Source: Chamaecyparis obtusa
Taxonomy: Eukaryota; Streptophyta; Pinopsida; Cupressales; Cupressaceae
Assembly (NCBI GenBank): GCA_027943335.1
Contig: BSBK01005139.1
Span: 964,001-1,028,000 of the forward strand
Direction of reading: 5' to 3'
DNA length: 64,000 nt
Shown piece after piece: positions 1 to 12,725 of the stretch. Both the position numbers and the translations under genes were made by a program. The number at the start of each line of letters is the position of its first letter. Positions within the stretch are counted from its first letter, which is position 1. A model generated the notes under the pieces. It saw only the letters and a list, made by a program, of their open reading frames with translations. It ran no database searches and was not told the DNA's origin.

Positions 1-249
1 TTAATTTTTCTTCTTGCAATAGTGCCAAATGATTTCAAAAAACTTCCTTTATAGCTATGATCCATCATAATTTCTCTTTTCCCACCAAAAATTAATTATC
101 ACAAACATGATCCAATTTTACTTCACACATCAATCAACTAAAATAACTACAACCATTATTTTATCATCCATCATACCAGAGACAAGCTAGTTGCAACCGG
201 TATTGCCTTAGAGAAAAGGAAGTGATTGATATAATATTTTAATACTCCC

Positions 250-1440
250 TCTGAGCCAAATTATTTGGCTTAGTTACTGGAAGAGATAGTATTGGGGTCT
301 GGTACCATATAATCCTCTGTACCAGCAACATCCTTCTTCTTCCATGTCATGTTAGTGTTATGTGATTCACTTGAAATTGTAACATTGTTACCATCTCCAT
401 TATTTATGGGAGCACCACTAGATCTACATGTGTTATCATAATGGCCAACCTGACCACATTTAAAACAATTGACATTTCTATGACTTGGTCTCACTGTATA
501 AAACCTATATCTACATTGATTATCCTTGTGACAATAATTGTGACATACATATCAATTCATGTGAAAGATATTATTCATTCCACATTTCTTTATCGGGTTA
601 GAAACTTGACTTCTACATTGACTCACTTTATGACCAAATTTGTGACAATTAAAGCACTAAACCTTTTTTTCCTTCCTCATCTTATAATCAACAATCTTAT
701 GACCAAAATTCTTTCAAATCTAACAATAATCGTTAAGAGATAAGTACCTTTGAGCATTCAATTTCCTTACTAGAGGCCTTCTTGTAGATGTATCCTAATT
801 CTTGACCTTTCTAAATACCTCATACTTCACCTCAGCTTCAACTTCCTTATCTTTTCCTTTATTCTTTAGATCTAAATATTCACCATTAAAACCTAATCCT
901 TCATTATCCTTGTAACTCTTTTTTAGGGCTAATAACTGGTCTAAAATAGTCCTTCTCTCACAAACCTTAGCTTTAGATCTCATCTTCCTTATTTCCTAAT
1001 TTAGATTTTCATTTTCATTTGACTTCATATTGATGATGTCCTTGAGATTCTCTTCATATTTATGACATTCCTTTATGGTGATCTTCAATCCTTCTTTGGT
1101 CCTCTTCCAACCTCCCATTTTTTGTTTTAACTCATATTTGATAAATTCCTCATTATTTTTACTATCACTCAGCTTCATTTCTAGATTCACCACCTTTTTC
1201 TTTCAATTCCTTCAATTATTGATTGACTTCCTTGTACCTTTCTTTAAAATTTTAGATCTGACCCCTTAGTTTACTGATACATGCATTTTTTTCCTTTTTG
1301 TTTTCTTTCAACTCCTCCTTCTTTGATTCAATGCACTAAATGTTTCTTATCATCATCTACCAATCCTAATCAGAATAGGATTCTTCTTCTATCTATTCAA
1401 ACACCCTATATCTCTCTCAAATGATTAAGCTCTATCTGCA
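250..1440 (-). pseudogene. Copia-like gag remnant with zinc knuckles
   Basis: Read on the minus strand from about 1440 down to 250, this is a decayed gag-type protein, the RNA-binding nucleocapsid precursor of an LTR retrotransposon. The upstream part (about 1195-795) is lysine/glutamate-rich, coiled-coil-like, and ends in a stretch with LDQLLALKKSYKDNEGLGF, which resembles the region before the knuckles of plant Copia gag proteins. Downstream come at least three CX2CX4HX4C-type knuckles: CFNCHKFGHKVSQC (near 640), a damaged one near 530, and CFKCGQVGHYDNTC (near 440). In-frame stops and breaks separate the pieces. The frame ends near 270 and the element continues off the left edge, so its distal ORF cannot be seen. 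The domain order matches the gag proteins at 13300-14276 and 24283-25460. Confidence 0.75.
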
Positions 1441-1466
1441 AGGGACCAAGATTTGATACAAATTAT

Positions 1467-1740
1467 TGAATAATTGAGAGGGGGGTGAATTAGTTATTAC
1501 AAAACACTCTAAAACTATTACTGAATTGGTAAGCACTTAAACTATCCAAATAATTAAGATAAAATCATGAAATAATAGAAACAAATAACACCATAACACT
1601 AGATATAAAGTGAAAACCCAAACCACGAAAATCCATAGAGAAGCTAGTTCTTATGAAATAAACACTAGTTAAGGTGATTTTTACAAGGGATCTCTATTGG
1701 TTTTCTCACTGTTGTTTGGCTCAATGTTAGTTGGGCTAAC
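1467..1740 (-). mobile_element. LTR fragment with degenerate tRNA-Met primer site
   Basis: On the minus strand an LTR ends at 1467 (plus strand TGAATAATTGAGAGGGGGG) and is followed at about 1449-1464 by a decayed primer-binding site, ATTTGTATCAAATCTTGG, resembling TGGTATCAGAGC complementary to initiator tRNA-Met. A run of G next to TGAATTAG matches the same position in the LTRs at 8226 and 14332. Only about 270 bp remain before LINE sequence starts, so the LTR is probably truncated. The inner boundary near 1740 is estimated. Confidence 0.6.
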
Positions 1741-1799
1741 TACCCTTATACAAAAGATGTATTAAAAAATGTTTAATTGATAAAATATGAACTTAAAGA

Positions 1800-3412
1800 A
1801 TTGTATCTACCTATGTATGAAATATTTCCTAGGACAAAGTTTGTCGCCCAAAGAAAGTAGGCAGCCTCAAAATAAGGAGAATAAGACTGTTCAATAAAGC
1901 TCTTCAAGACAAACATATATGGAGAATATTTAATAGCATAGGGGAATGGCATGACACTATTGAAGAAAAATACCTCACAAACAACTCAACAAGGCTCTTC
2001 TTTGAAGAGATTGATTCACCTAAAGGATCTATTATATGGAATGGTCTTCTCAGTACAAAGGATTTGGCTAAATCCAAGGAAAAATGGAAGATAGGGAATG
2101 GCCAGTCCATAAAATTTTGGAATGACAATTGGCTTCAGATGGGTCACTTGAGAGATTGTGAGCCTCTCAATATTTGGAGGAATGTACCCACATCTTTGGA
2201 TCCCAAGCCAGCAACTACAAAATGGATGACAAATGGGTGGATCTCTCTTAGGTTTCTCAGGACCTGGCTCCCTTGATGATAGCCCTCAACATGATCTCTC
2301 TCTCCTCTACCTAGGACAAGCTCATTTGGGAAGGTTCTCCAGATGGTAACTACACTATGGCCTCCACTTACTCCTCTCAGCTACCTCAAACTTAGGAAGC
2401 TAAACCACTTTGGGATAAAGCCTAGATCCCTGACCTTACTCCCAAAATTAATTTTTTCTTCTAGATCATGCTTTAGAATCACATACTGACTGTTGATAAT
2501 CTCATCAAGAGAGGCTTCCAGATCCCCAACAGGTGCGTGCTCTGTAGATGCCAAGTGAAATCAATGGATCACCTATTTATTCACTGCTCTTTTGTAAGTA
2601 ATACTTGAAATCTCCTCCTTACTGCCCTAGACTTATCCTGGTCTTTTTCCCTATCTTTCCAAGATCTCTTTTCTCAATGGGCTTTCACCCTTTTTAATCT
2701 AGATTTTCGCTTATTTTTCTCTTGGATCCTTCCTCATTTCTACTGGGGATTTTGGAAAGAACACAAGAATTGAAATAATCTTTGAAAAGATCCACTTTGT
2801 TGTAAAGGAAAACTTTTATTACTGTGGTGGCTCTAATCATTTTACAAGAAAGGTCTAGGATGTGGCTCAGGGGAAAAGATAGAACTACACCTAGAGCTGC
2901 CCTTGGCTGGCTAGTTCAAAGCCAACTTTGACGGTGTTACCAAAGGGAACCCTAGCCAGGCAAGAAGTGGAGGAGTTATTAGGAACTGCTTTAGTTTTGT
3001 CTCAATGGCTCTCATCTTACCTCTTAGCCCTCAAACAAACTAATTTGTTGAAGTGAGCATGACCCTCCAAGTCACCAAACTAGCCCATGACATTGGGGTC
3101 AAAAAGCTTTGGCTCAAAGGTGACTCCATGAATATCATCAACTACTTAAAACTCAACCACTCCCTGTCATGGTCTATATCCAAAATGATCAAAGAAACAT
3201 GTGCTATCCTTAACTCTTTTGAAGTATTTCACATTTCCCACATGTACAGGGAAGCCAAAAATGTTGCTAATTGGTTCACCAACTTGGTAGTTAATAAGAA
3301 AGCTATGATGAGGTGGCATGATGACATAGATTTCCCTCATGAAGTGAATGATTTACTTGATAGGGACAAACTCCAAGGAGTTGAGGGAATCATAAATATT
3401 AATAATGAATAG
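1800..3412 (+). pseudogene. 5'-truncated LINE ORF2 (zf-RVT and RNase H part)
   Basis: This is the C-terminal third of a plant L1-type non-LTR retrotransposon ORF2. The segment near 2085-2150 reads KWKIGNGQSIKFWNDNWL, a hallmark just after the plant LINE reverse transcriptase. Near 2485-2600 is the zf-RVT zinc-binding segment with PNRCVLCRCQVKSMDHLF. From about 2920 to 3400 lies an RNase H domain of the RVT_3 type: FDGVTKG, a GDS motif (WLKGDSMNIINYL, near 3110) and a closing HMYREAKNVANW helix. The endonuclease and RT core are absent, as expected of 5' truncation. Frameshifts and stops make it non-functional. I see no clear poly-A tail or target duplication, so the 3' end is uncertain. Confidence 0.8.
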
Positions 3413-3638
3413 TAATGGGGATTTTTGAAAGTGTCATTCTATAAATGGAAAGTACTGGAGGGACAGAAAGGCTAATTACTACGCATCCCTTCCACACACT
3501 TTTTGGGTATTCATTCCCAAGAACTACATTCCTGCCCAAAGCCAAAAAACAAGAAAGCTAAGAATGACTATTTATAGAAAGAAAGATATCAACAGTTTTC
3601 ATCCTCACCAGAGAAACACCCAAATCTGAGCTAGAGCG

Positions 3639-6410
3639 ATGGTTGGGGAAAGACACAGAAGGGAGCTCGAGAATGATAGTGCAAAGTGGAAGAGATGTAC
3701 TAAGGTTTGGAATGCTCTATAGAAAGGGGAAATAACAACCTTCATTGAAAGGCTGCATGGAAGTAAGAAGGTAGTCACAAACATCTTCGTGAAAAGCTGG
3801 AATGAAGGTATCATGGAGATAGAGGGAAAGACCTTTACTGTCACTAAGGAGATCATATCAAAAGTCATTGGCATCCCCATAGTTGGAAAAAAAATTTATA
3901 GGGACCACAAAATTTTTGACAATGTTGTCAATGACTTCATGAGAGACGAGGAAGAGAAGAAAGCAATTGTCAAAATGGGAACCTACTACCAGCTCGAGGG
4001 AATGAAAATGTTGTGGAAGTTTGTTCTAAAGGCCCTAATCTCTTTTGTTACTCTAGACACTAGGTTCAACAGAATTTGGACCTACCACTTTGTGTTGTTG
4101 AACCACTTCAATCACATAATGAAGGTATCCACCCCATTCTATCTTTATTCCTCTATAAATGAAAATATTAATGGTTTTAGGGAGAAGAACATAGCTAACC
4201 CTACTTTGCACAAGGGCCTATTACTATTAATATATGAATTTTTTTAAGCCCAAATTCTGGGAAAGGAGATTGTAGAGAAAAATGAAAGAAGTGATGCTTT
4301 TGGGTTGGATTACATCCCCTCAAAAGGAAATAGTGAGGGAACGCAATCTGAGAATAACGAAGAAGAAAAGATCAAAAAACCAAAACAGGGGTCCTCCTCA
4401 AAAAAGAGACTCTCGAGCTCAGCCAAAAAAGAAAAACCCCCCAAAAAGCATGCCAGAAAGGAGATATCCTTAGAAGAGGAATATATTGACAATTTGAAAG
4501 ATATGAACATAGATAAAGAGGAGGGTAACTCTATAGGTGAGGCTAGGAAGAAGACTAAACAAGCTAGAGGGGAGAAATTCATTACCAAGGGGGAAAGCTC
4601 AGGTCGTCTCTCTGTTGACCTCACCATTAGTGAAGAGAACTCCCCCCTCCCCCTTCAGGAGCCAAAGATAATGGTCAGGACCCTAATACTAAGGATCCTA
4701 ACAATGACCAGGGTAATGCTTCTACCCATTCCTCCAATTTGCAAGAGCTCTTTGAAGAAAAGAACCAGTCTAGAGGGGAGTATCAAAGTCAAGACTTTGG
4801 AAAAGGGAAAAAAGTGTGGAGGAACTTCAACATGAACACAGTGTGGATGGGGATTATCAAGGAAGCCATGAATCCCAAAATCCTCAAGGACATCAATGGT
4901 AGAATTTAGAAGGAGGATCTGATTGACCCCACACTGGTCATCCTTAGTGACAAGGCTAGGGAAATGGAGATGAATCTCCTAAACAATGCTAAAAATAGCA
5001 TGTTGGACCAGTTTAGGTCCTTCAAATGGCTCTTCCATGAACTTGAAGATCTTAAGGACAAAATCTAGAGCATGTTAGATAAGGATCACAAATCCAAAGA
5101 GTACAAGCATAGCTTGTACTCTAGGATTGATCTTCTAGAAGGAAAAATGAAAAGCCTTGAGGAAACCCTTGAAGGCCTAGCAGAGAAAAACTTACCCATA
5201 CTCAAAGCCTCCAATTGTACACAAAAGATAGTGCACTTCTATGGATCATTACATTCAAGAACACTCAAGAATGAGGTCTCAAAAATTGATCCATAGCTCC
5301 CTAAGCATGGAGTCACAAGGATAGTTTGAATATTGCTCTCAGCTAGAGCTATTAGGCCCATAACCTTGCTAGTAAACCACACTATGGGAGATTCAAATGA
5401 AGACAAGGGAAAGAATGTCAATATCCCCAAAAATCAAATGAAATGCAATGCAAGCTAGATTAATATGAGTATGCAAGTATGCAAGCTATGCTATGGAAAT
5501 GAAAGTACAAGCTATGCTATGAAAAGGAAAGTACAAGTATTACCAAGCCTTCCTAGTTAAATTAGATGAAGTAATCTAAAGCTTGAAAGGAAATCTAAAC
5601 TATGAAAGCATGTAGATGCAAAAGCCAAGATTGCTCCAAATCTTCAAAAGCTCCAAAGTGACCTAAAAAACCTATAGCATAACATTAGTATTCAAAGATG
5701 CATTATGAAAGTGAAAAAGAGAGCTCTTCTTTTATAGGAAATGAAAAACAATGGACGATGGAGATTAAGAGGCAAAAGATCTAATCAAGGGTGGGGCTTA
5801 AAGAGGGAGCAATCCATGTGCACAAATATCCTCCAATGAGAAAATAAGAGTTGACTTTTGTGTCCATATGAGACAAAAAGTACTTTTTCCCTTTTTATAA
5901 AATAAGAATAATGCTTTAGTTGTGCAACTTAGGATAAGAGGAAAAGTGAGAACTTTTTATTTAATAAAAGGGGAGGAAATATTCCTTTTAATTAAATAAT
6001 GAATTAGGATAAAATGGTTAACCCAAGGAATAATAAAAAATGATTGAATTAGGATTTGATCAAGGAAATTGATATTGAACTGAAAATATTGATTTTTGAA
6101 AATATTGATTCAGGGATTTGATAAATTGTTTAATGGGGGCCCAAAGTCTAGGCGACCATTTTAGGGTGCATACACCAACAAGCATATCAAATTGCTCATA
6201 GACAAAATGGAAGAGAAGATAGACAACAAGGATGAGTAGAGGACCACTAAGGAAAATAAGGAGAAGCCCAACGAAGGTTCGAGTAAGAGAACCAAAGCTA
6301 GATCAAAGAACTTAGCTGGTGATGGATCCCATGACATTTAGAAGATTAAAGAGGTAGAAGAGAAGATGGAGCTTCTTGAAAGCAATGCTATAGTTATGCT
6401 CAGGAACCTT
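3639..6410 (+). pseudogene. Decayed PMD-like plus coiled-coil ORF, split by a solo LTR
   Basis: I do not recognise a named gene. An ATG at 3639 opens a frame that runs to 4244 with one TAG (near 3717); it then shifts at a T7 run (about 4236) and continues in pieces to 5295. The N-terminal part has GKTFTVTKEIISKVIGIPIV (near 3825-3885), resembling the 'T-x-E-D-V-x-x-x-x-G-L-P-V-x-G' signature of plant mobile domain proteins. The middle (4300-4850) is very rich in Lys, Glu and Ser. The C-terminal part (about 4900-5295) is coiled-coil-like. A solo LTR at 5308-6180 interrupts it, and the same frame resumes afterwards (HIKLLIDKMEEKIDN) to about 6410. The order resembles the ORFs at 9555-12725, 26199-29788 and 34171-37520. 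It may be a gag-like or accessory ORF of an unidentified element, possibly linked to the LINE upstream. Confidence 0.5.
5308..6180. mobile_element. Solo LTR inside the coiled-coil ORF
   Basis: An 870-bp non-coding block starts TGGAGTCACAAGG and ends CATACACCAACA. AAGCA flanks it on both sides (5303-5307 and 6180-6184, sharing one base with the LTR end), which fits a 5-bp target duplication. Removing it restores the reading frame of the interrupted ORF. The reverse strand begins TGTTGGTGTATGCACCC, and a TTTTATAG TATA-like site lies near 5739. No primer site or internal region is present, so this is most simply a solo LTR left by LTR-LTR recombination. Confidence 0.65.
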
Positions 6411-8225
6411 GCATGATCCTATTCCTTGGTGCCTTAATTCATGTCCCTTTTTTTTGTTCTATTTTGACTACTCCTTTGTGGTAGTTTGTCTCTTGGCCTG
6501 CCTGTGGCCTAATTCATCGATTTCTTAGCTTTTTTTATGTTCTAAACTCTTTATCACTACATTTTAAGTTGTTGTGGGTTTCAAGAACCCTATAAAACCT
6601 ATTTTACTTAATCAAAATTAATTCTAGTCAAAAGAATAGTAGTCACCAAAAAAATTAGGGATTTGATGCAAATATTTTTCCAACATATACCAAATCTCAA
6701 CAAAATAGTATGCAATACCTTCTTTTTGTACCATAGTAATTCTTCACTTAACTTTCTTCTACTTACACACTATTCTCATATATTCACCAAAACAAACTCA
6801 CACTATATCAACTTTGTATCTTTGTTTCTTACATACATACATAAAATCTCATTGAATTCACAACATGTTACCACGGGATATAAATATAGGTTGCCCTTAA
6901 GATACATACACTTTATATCACATTTACTAAAAGATAAGAAAATTCTAACCACCAGAACACCACAACCAAGTCCATGACTTGATTAATAAAACTTCTAAAC
7001 CAACTGATAGATAAGAACTAATAAAACCTATCCAAAACAAGGTATAACTTTTATACCAAAAAAATGATGAATTACAAGAATGTCCATGTTGTAGGGACAC
7101 TTGGAAGAACTATGTAAGCACAAAAATCAACAACTACTGACAAAAACTTCATGCACCTACCAAAACATGTTCATGTACTAGAAGATATATTCCAACAATA
7201 GAAACAAGTACTCCTAACATCATACACTAAAACTACACATACAAAATTTCTTCAACAAACATAATCAAAACCTTTATGTTTGACCAATAGCCACACACAT
7301 CTAACCGATACTATCAACAACCAAATGATGTTGTCATGTAACCAGTATGGATGTTTTAAAATTAATGACAATAATTCCATCAACATATCAATATGTCTAA
7401 CAACTAAGGCAATATTTAGGCTCCTTAGGGTTTCTATTATTTTGTTGCTTAAATTTGAGAAGGATAGAAGTAATAATGATATGAAAAAAACTAAATAATA
7501 ATAGATCTGGTCTAATATAATTGAAAAGCTAATATGTAAAGGAAAAGGAGAATAATTGAATGCACTTGTAAAAAAAAATGGTAGAAATAAAACTTTAGAT
7601 TTGCATTCCGAGTTGAATAAGTTTTGAAATGACCTGTAATAGAAGATATGGAACCTAGCTACCTATAATTTTTTGGGCCTAAAATTTCACTATGAATAGG
7701 AAGGAACATGTCACCACTATAATCATATACTTGGGAACATATCGCCACTATCGTCATGTATCCAGGGTTTCATACTAGAAACACTACAGGAGGTTTGTCT
7801 CTATCTCAGAAAGCCTCCTCTGGTCTGACAACTCAACTTGGGGTTTTTTGTACCTATAGATCTAAGATTGTGTGTGTGTGTGTGTATCTATATAGGCATT
7901 TTCCTTATTTATCCCCCCATTTTGATGATTCTCACCTCCATGAATAGCTAATGTAAACACATATAACATTTGTGTAGTTCTCGAAAACCTAGAGTATGTC
8001 TAAATCTCTATGAGATAAATGCATAAAATAAATGTTAAGATCTATCCTAAGTGGAATAGAGTAAACCCTAATATGAAAATACAATGAATGTGATTGAAAG
8101 CATGTAAATAAACATAGATTTAAAATAATAATTTATAGATCTAAAGATAACAAGAAACCATACCCAATTATAAAATTAAAAGTACAATTCAATCATCATT
8201 TGGTGATCTCCTAGCCATCATCATG
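6411..8225. other. Unassigned AT-rich DNA
   Basis: No coding, RNA or element signature is recognised. Between 6420 and 6620 a T-rich stretch ends in ACTTAATCAAAA and may be a 3' untranslated tail of the preceding unit. A diverged 31-bp tandem pair starts at 7704 and 7735 (GAACATgTCaCCACTAT type). A short (TG)n run lies at 7869-7885. The last 200 bp are the left flank of the LTR element that starts at 8226. Confidence 0.5.
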
Positions 8226-9327
8226 TGTTAGGAATGGGAACACTAAGAGGGGGGGGTGAATTAGTGTTCTATAATATTAATTTCTGATACTTGAAACTTA
8301 ACTTAATTTCTGAAGTGAATATTAAAGCAAGTAAAGTAAAAAACCATAACACATAACACCAAATATGATTACGGGGAAACCTTGGCCAAAGGAAAAACCC
8401 CAATGGGAATTAATACCCACTAATAATTGTACTTGTGTATTATGAACTTGTTAATCTTCCTTTTCCCTATTAGGAGCAGTCATTACAATGCTTAAGTACA
8501 ATGACCTTTTCAAGGGTCAAACCCTATTAGGAGTCTTGAAGTAACAAACCTTGTTAGGGGTGGTTGGCTCACCGCCAAAGCTCACTTCTCAATAGAGAAG
8601 GCTACAACCTCTTGGATATCAGATATACACTATATCTACAATGGTGAACTTCTGCTATGACTACTTGTATGATCAATTCCTTTTGTGCATTGATGCTTTA
8701 ACCTCTTGTAAAGCTCTATATCATTCTAAATACTCTTCACATACTTCTTCTCTTCTTCTATCAACTCTATCTCTCATTCCATTCTAAAATATAAAGGCGT
8801 ATGTCTTATTTATAGGTGCAAACAAAACTATTCACTAGGTCGGCCTATAACCTATAACATACAACACTTCTAAATGAATTGGCTCAAGTGTGTTTACATA
8901 CATTAACATTATCATGTTTACAATTCATTTTCAATAGGCACATAGCCTTTAGAAAATAAAATAATGATCGCTAATCAAAATCTTTCATGTCAGTTGCATG
9001 CTCTGTTCTGCTCTGCCGCTCACTGACTGTGTCACTTCAACTCGCTATATCTTCTTAATACTAACTCATCTAACCATGCGTTCTTAACCATATATTACTA
9101 ACCTATCCAAAAGATTATCTTCAAGGGAACATGCCAAAAATTGATCATATACACATGCGCTGACACTCTATTCATCAGGTGCTTTACTGACTACTATGTT
9201 CTTCATACTTAGTTGATTTCTTATCTTCTAAGTTATTGCGCTAACACCAAAACTCTATATGACTTTGTTGCCATAATGAAAACACTAAATCTTATTTATA
9301 TACACTAGTATATTCAACTTTCCAAAA
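8226..9327 (-). repeat. 3' LTR of element A
   Basis: About 1.1 kb. On the plus strand it begins TGTTAGGAATGGGAACACT and ends TTCAACTTTCCAA(AA). It aligns along its whole length with 14332-15445 at roughly 90% identity by eye, with scattered substitutions and small indels, which indicates an old insertion. A G-run (8 G) lies about 25 bp inside the start. Confidence 0.9.
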
Positions 9328-9341
9328 ATCTCCCCCTTTTT
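9328..9341 (-). promoter_or_regulatory. Polypurine tract of element A
   Basis: On the minus strand this reads AAAAAGGGGGAGAT directly before the 3' LTR, the usual primer for plus-strand DNA synthesis. A second similar tract, AAAGGGGGAGTA, lies at 9502-9512, also preceded by a TTAATGTC-like word, so there are at least two candidate tracts in this spacer. Confidence 0.8.
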
Positions 9342-9554
9342 CATTAATGGCAACAAAGGAATATGGCAAAGTTGCTAAACTGTATCTTACACAAAAAAAT
9401 TCTAACATATACCCTTATCTTTTTCTGTACATCATATACTCTATCTTCAATCTCCCTTCTACTACTCCATACTTACTCTACTCTTACTCCATATTTACTC
9501 TACTCCCCCTTTGACATTAATGACAATGGTGCTCAAAAATGAAACTTCAAGTAC

Positions 9555-12500
9555 TTACACAGTGAGTACATCCAGGTATGCAATCTTTAGGTTTTGGATC
9601 TCTTGCTACCAAAATGCCTTGAGTGCATCTACTATTTGGAGATGGGTGCATATTGCATAATTTAACTTCTCCATCTTTTCTAGATCTATGCTAGGACCTT
9701 GATCATATGTCAAAATAGTGGCATCTATCTCCTTGATATTCTAATTCAACACATCTAGGGAGGGTGCAAGTGCATTCCTTAACTAAGTTTGCCTAGCCCT
9801 TATCTTAGCCATTTCTTTGTCAGCCTTCTCAATCTTGTCTAACTTTCCTTGATAGACATTATTGCACATGTTTACATCTAGTGAGGGATCTAGCACTAAT
9901 TTTCTCATAAATTCCATCATAGATTCAGCTTCCTGAATCTTCTTTGAGAGGTTTGCAGTTAGTTTGTCTTTATCCATAGAATCAGCTATTATCTTTCTTC
10001 CTTTAGTTGCTAAGTCTTTCCAAAAATCTTGACCAACCTTTAGAGAACTAAGGTCAAGTGTGAAGTTACCTATCAATTCACTTAGCCTCTTCTTAAGATA
10101 TTTTTCTTCTGCAACCTTGGATGTTGATTCTTCTAGGCTTGAGAAGTTTGCTTTAAAAATTGATAGGATGTTGCTTACATCATCCACTGAATGAAATTTT
10201 ATTACTTTCTTTTCCTCGGGTAGTAGGTTGTTCAATATCCTTACTGATTCAACAAATAATGGATTTCTCATTACTTGTTTCTCTTTTTCTTTATCCATTT
10301 CTAACACACTTATTTTTATCAGGTCTTCTTCTCCCCATGAATCTACACTTGTTGTGTCAGGGGTCAAACTTGACAACAATGACATTGAGGGCTTAGGGGT
10401 AAGGAGTGTATTTTCCATAAATTCACTCTTTACCTTCACTGGTATTTTAATAGAGGGCTCATCTGCAAGTTCATCTTCCTATTCTTCTTCCTATCCAGTC
10501 AAGTCTTCAATATGAACTTCTTCTTGTTGCATAGGTGTGTCATCACCACATAGTATCTCAGCCTCTTCTGTGCTCACAAAAGATTCCTCAAACTTATCTA
10601 GGTCTTTATCTATGGCCTCCATTGATATTTCAACATTATCAATTATGATAGTGTTATCTTTTGTTTCAGGCATGGGTGCAGACTCCATTGCTTCACTAGG
10701 TGCTATCACAGTGGGCACATAATCCTGTGGACTTTTCACAGGTGCATTAGGTGTCTCATGCTCCTTGGCTTGCTCTGAGGGAACTTGAGTTGTAGGCGTA
10801 GTAGGAGGATACATGTGTCTATCCAAAACCACATTCTCAAATCCCTTCTCTATTTCCTTTGCAACCAACTCATAGTCCTTATTCATAATTTGTAGAGTTC
10901 TCAGCTTGGTTCTTAGGTGAGGCTTTGCCAAATCCAACAATAATGTTTTCTCTTTAATTGAACATATAGGGAGGCTTTCATCCAATATCTTTTCTCTTAT
11001 CTTGAGATCTTCTTCTATAGCTTTTCTCTTCAAAAAGTCTAAAATGTTCCATACATTATCTAGTATAACTATCTTAAGTTCCAAAAATTTTTTCTTGAAC
11101 TTTATCATATGTTTGATTATCATACCATGGATCTCTGATTTATCTATCTCACTATATTTATCATAGAATTTTTCTATTTCATCAATTCTTCCTTCATCAA
11201 CTACCTTGGTTCTCAACACTTCAAGATTCAGTCTGAATCCTATCTCTATATGTTCTTGCATGTTTCTACCTTTCCTTCTTGTTGTTCTAGAGGATGGGTG
11301 GCTTGTGCTGGTCTACTTCTTCCTCTTAGGCATCTTTCTAGGCTTAGGAGGTGGTCCAGACTCTAGATCAATAGTATCTATGGGCACAAGAGTGTTTTCT
11401 TCTATCCTTTTCTTCTTCTCCTTGGGATCATTAGTTTTCTCTATTTTCACTTCAGGAGAGGGTGCACTCTCAAGTTGCATTGCAATATCTACTTCCCTTA
11501 CCTTATCTAGGTCTTCTTGTGTGACACCATGGATTTTTAGTATGTCAGAGGTGATCTTTGATGCTTTTCTCTTGGTCACAACATTGTACAAGACTGAATC
11601 TACCTATCTTGTCTTCTCCTCATAAGTACCCCATCTTGGTTCATTGGGATCCTTAGGCACTAACAAGAGGACTTGTGCATATGCTTCTAAAACATGTTCC
11701 TCCACTTCATAACCAAGTGGATGAATCCACCTAGTTCTAGGTTCCACTGCTTCCATGCAAGTGATGTTTGTCTCCACCATGAAACAAATGTTATCCTTAT
11801 ACTTTTCCACTATACTTTTAGGTATCCTATACCTTCTTTGCATCTTGATTTTGAATGTCTTGATTTCTAAGTCCATGAAATCTTTCAAGGTGCTTTCAGA
11901 TGTTTCCTTCAATGAAATATATGGCATTGTAGGTATGCTCCTGTCTAGATAGAGATCTGATACTTTTCCAACAATATGGAAATACATATAGATGTTCAGT
12001 GACCCAAACCTGAATGTTTTTCTCTTGTCATGTTTGATAGCCCTTATATTATCCATCAACTATGCATGTAGGATCTCACACAAGTTGAACTCTCCATTTT
12101 CCTTTACAATTCTAATGGTTGCTAGAATAGTAGCTGCAGACACACTATTAACTCTATTTTCATGCTAGAATTTGTAACCAAGTATCATCACCATGAGCTT
12201 GATATCCTTCTCCTCAATTGGCTCTATGGTCATGTTGCACTTATCACTCTAGGACTTACAAGCCTACTCCACCAATTTCCTGACATCCTTGCTAGTAGGA
12301 AGAATGATGCATGTCTTAGGAAGTTCGGTCATCTCATAAATGAGGTCATTAGTTATTTGGATAGGGTCTTCTCCAACCCAAAACAAGTCATCATGTATTC
12401 TACTGAGAAATATCTTAATCCATTCTGATTCATAGAACTCATATGTTGTCGCATACTCTATGATAGGGTTTTTTTCTAGGTGTGTGAACTCATCCATGAA

Positions 12501-12725
12501 ATTCATGTCATGTTTCATCATTGACTCTAAGTGCGACCTTATTCTATCCAATCCTACCAGTTCATTCTTGTAGTAAATGTATGTGTGTATGTCTTCTACG
12601 TGCATCACTCCCAAAGGAGTTCTAGAAAATACCCCTTCAAGGTTATCTAGGATTGACTTGAAAGGATGATTCTTAAATATGTACCTCTTCCTTTTAGTAA
12701 CATCAAAAATAACTAGAGTGGCCAT
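9555..12725 (-). pseudogene. 1056-codon PMD-like/coiled-coil ORF with 11 in-frame TAG
   Basis: The ATG at 12725 follows an in-frame TAA, and one frame runs without a frameshift to a TAA at 9555-9557. Eleven internal stops are all TAG (for example at 12261, 9780, 9741 and 9606). Residues 101-137 contain EWIKIFLSRIHDDLFWVGED followed by ITNDLIYEMTELP, which resembles the plant mobile domain signature and the motifs in the ORFs near 3850 and 26550. Residues about 380-480 are proline- and lysine-rich (KPRKMPKRKK). The region 650-760 is acidic. The last 250 residues are helical and coiled-coil-like. No RT, protease or integrase motif is present. The function is unknown; it may be an accessory, capsid or chromatin-related protein of the element. 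Both stop pattern and length make this the best-preserved coding sequence in the window. Confidence 0.75.

Noticed and set aside
441..743. Plus-strand ORF over the zinc-knuckle region
   Set aside because: Shadow of the minus-strand gag frame that carries the CCHC motifs.
9555..12725. UAG recoded as Gln in the element A ORF
   Set aside because: Plant nuclear genes do not recode UAG this way, and CHG-context CAG to TAG decay explains the pattern. Other ORFs in the window also contain TAA stops.
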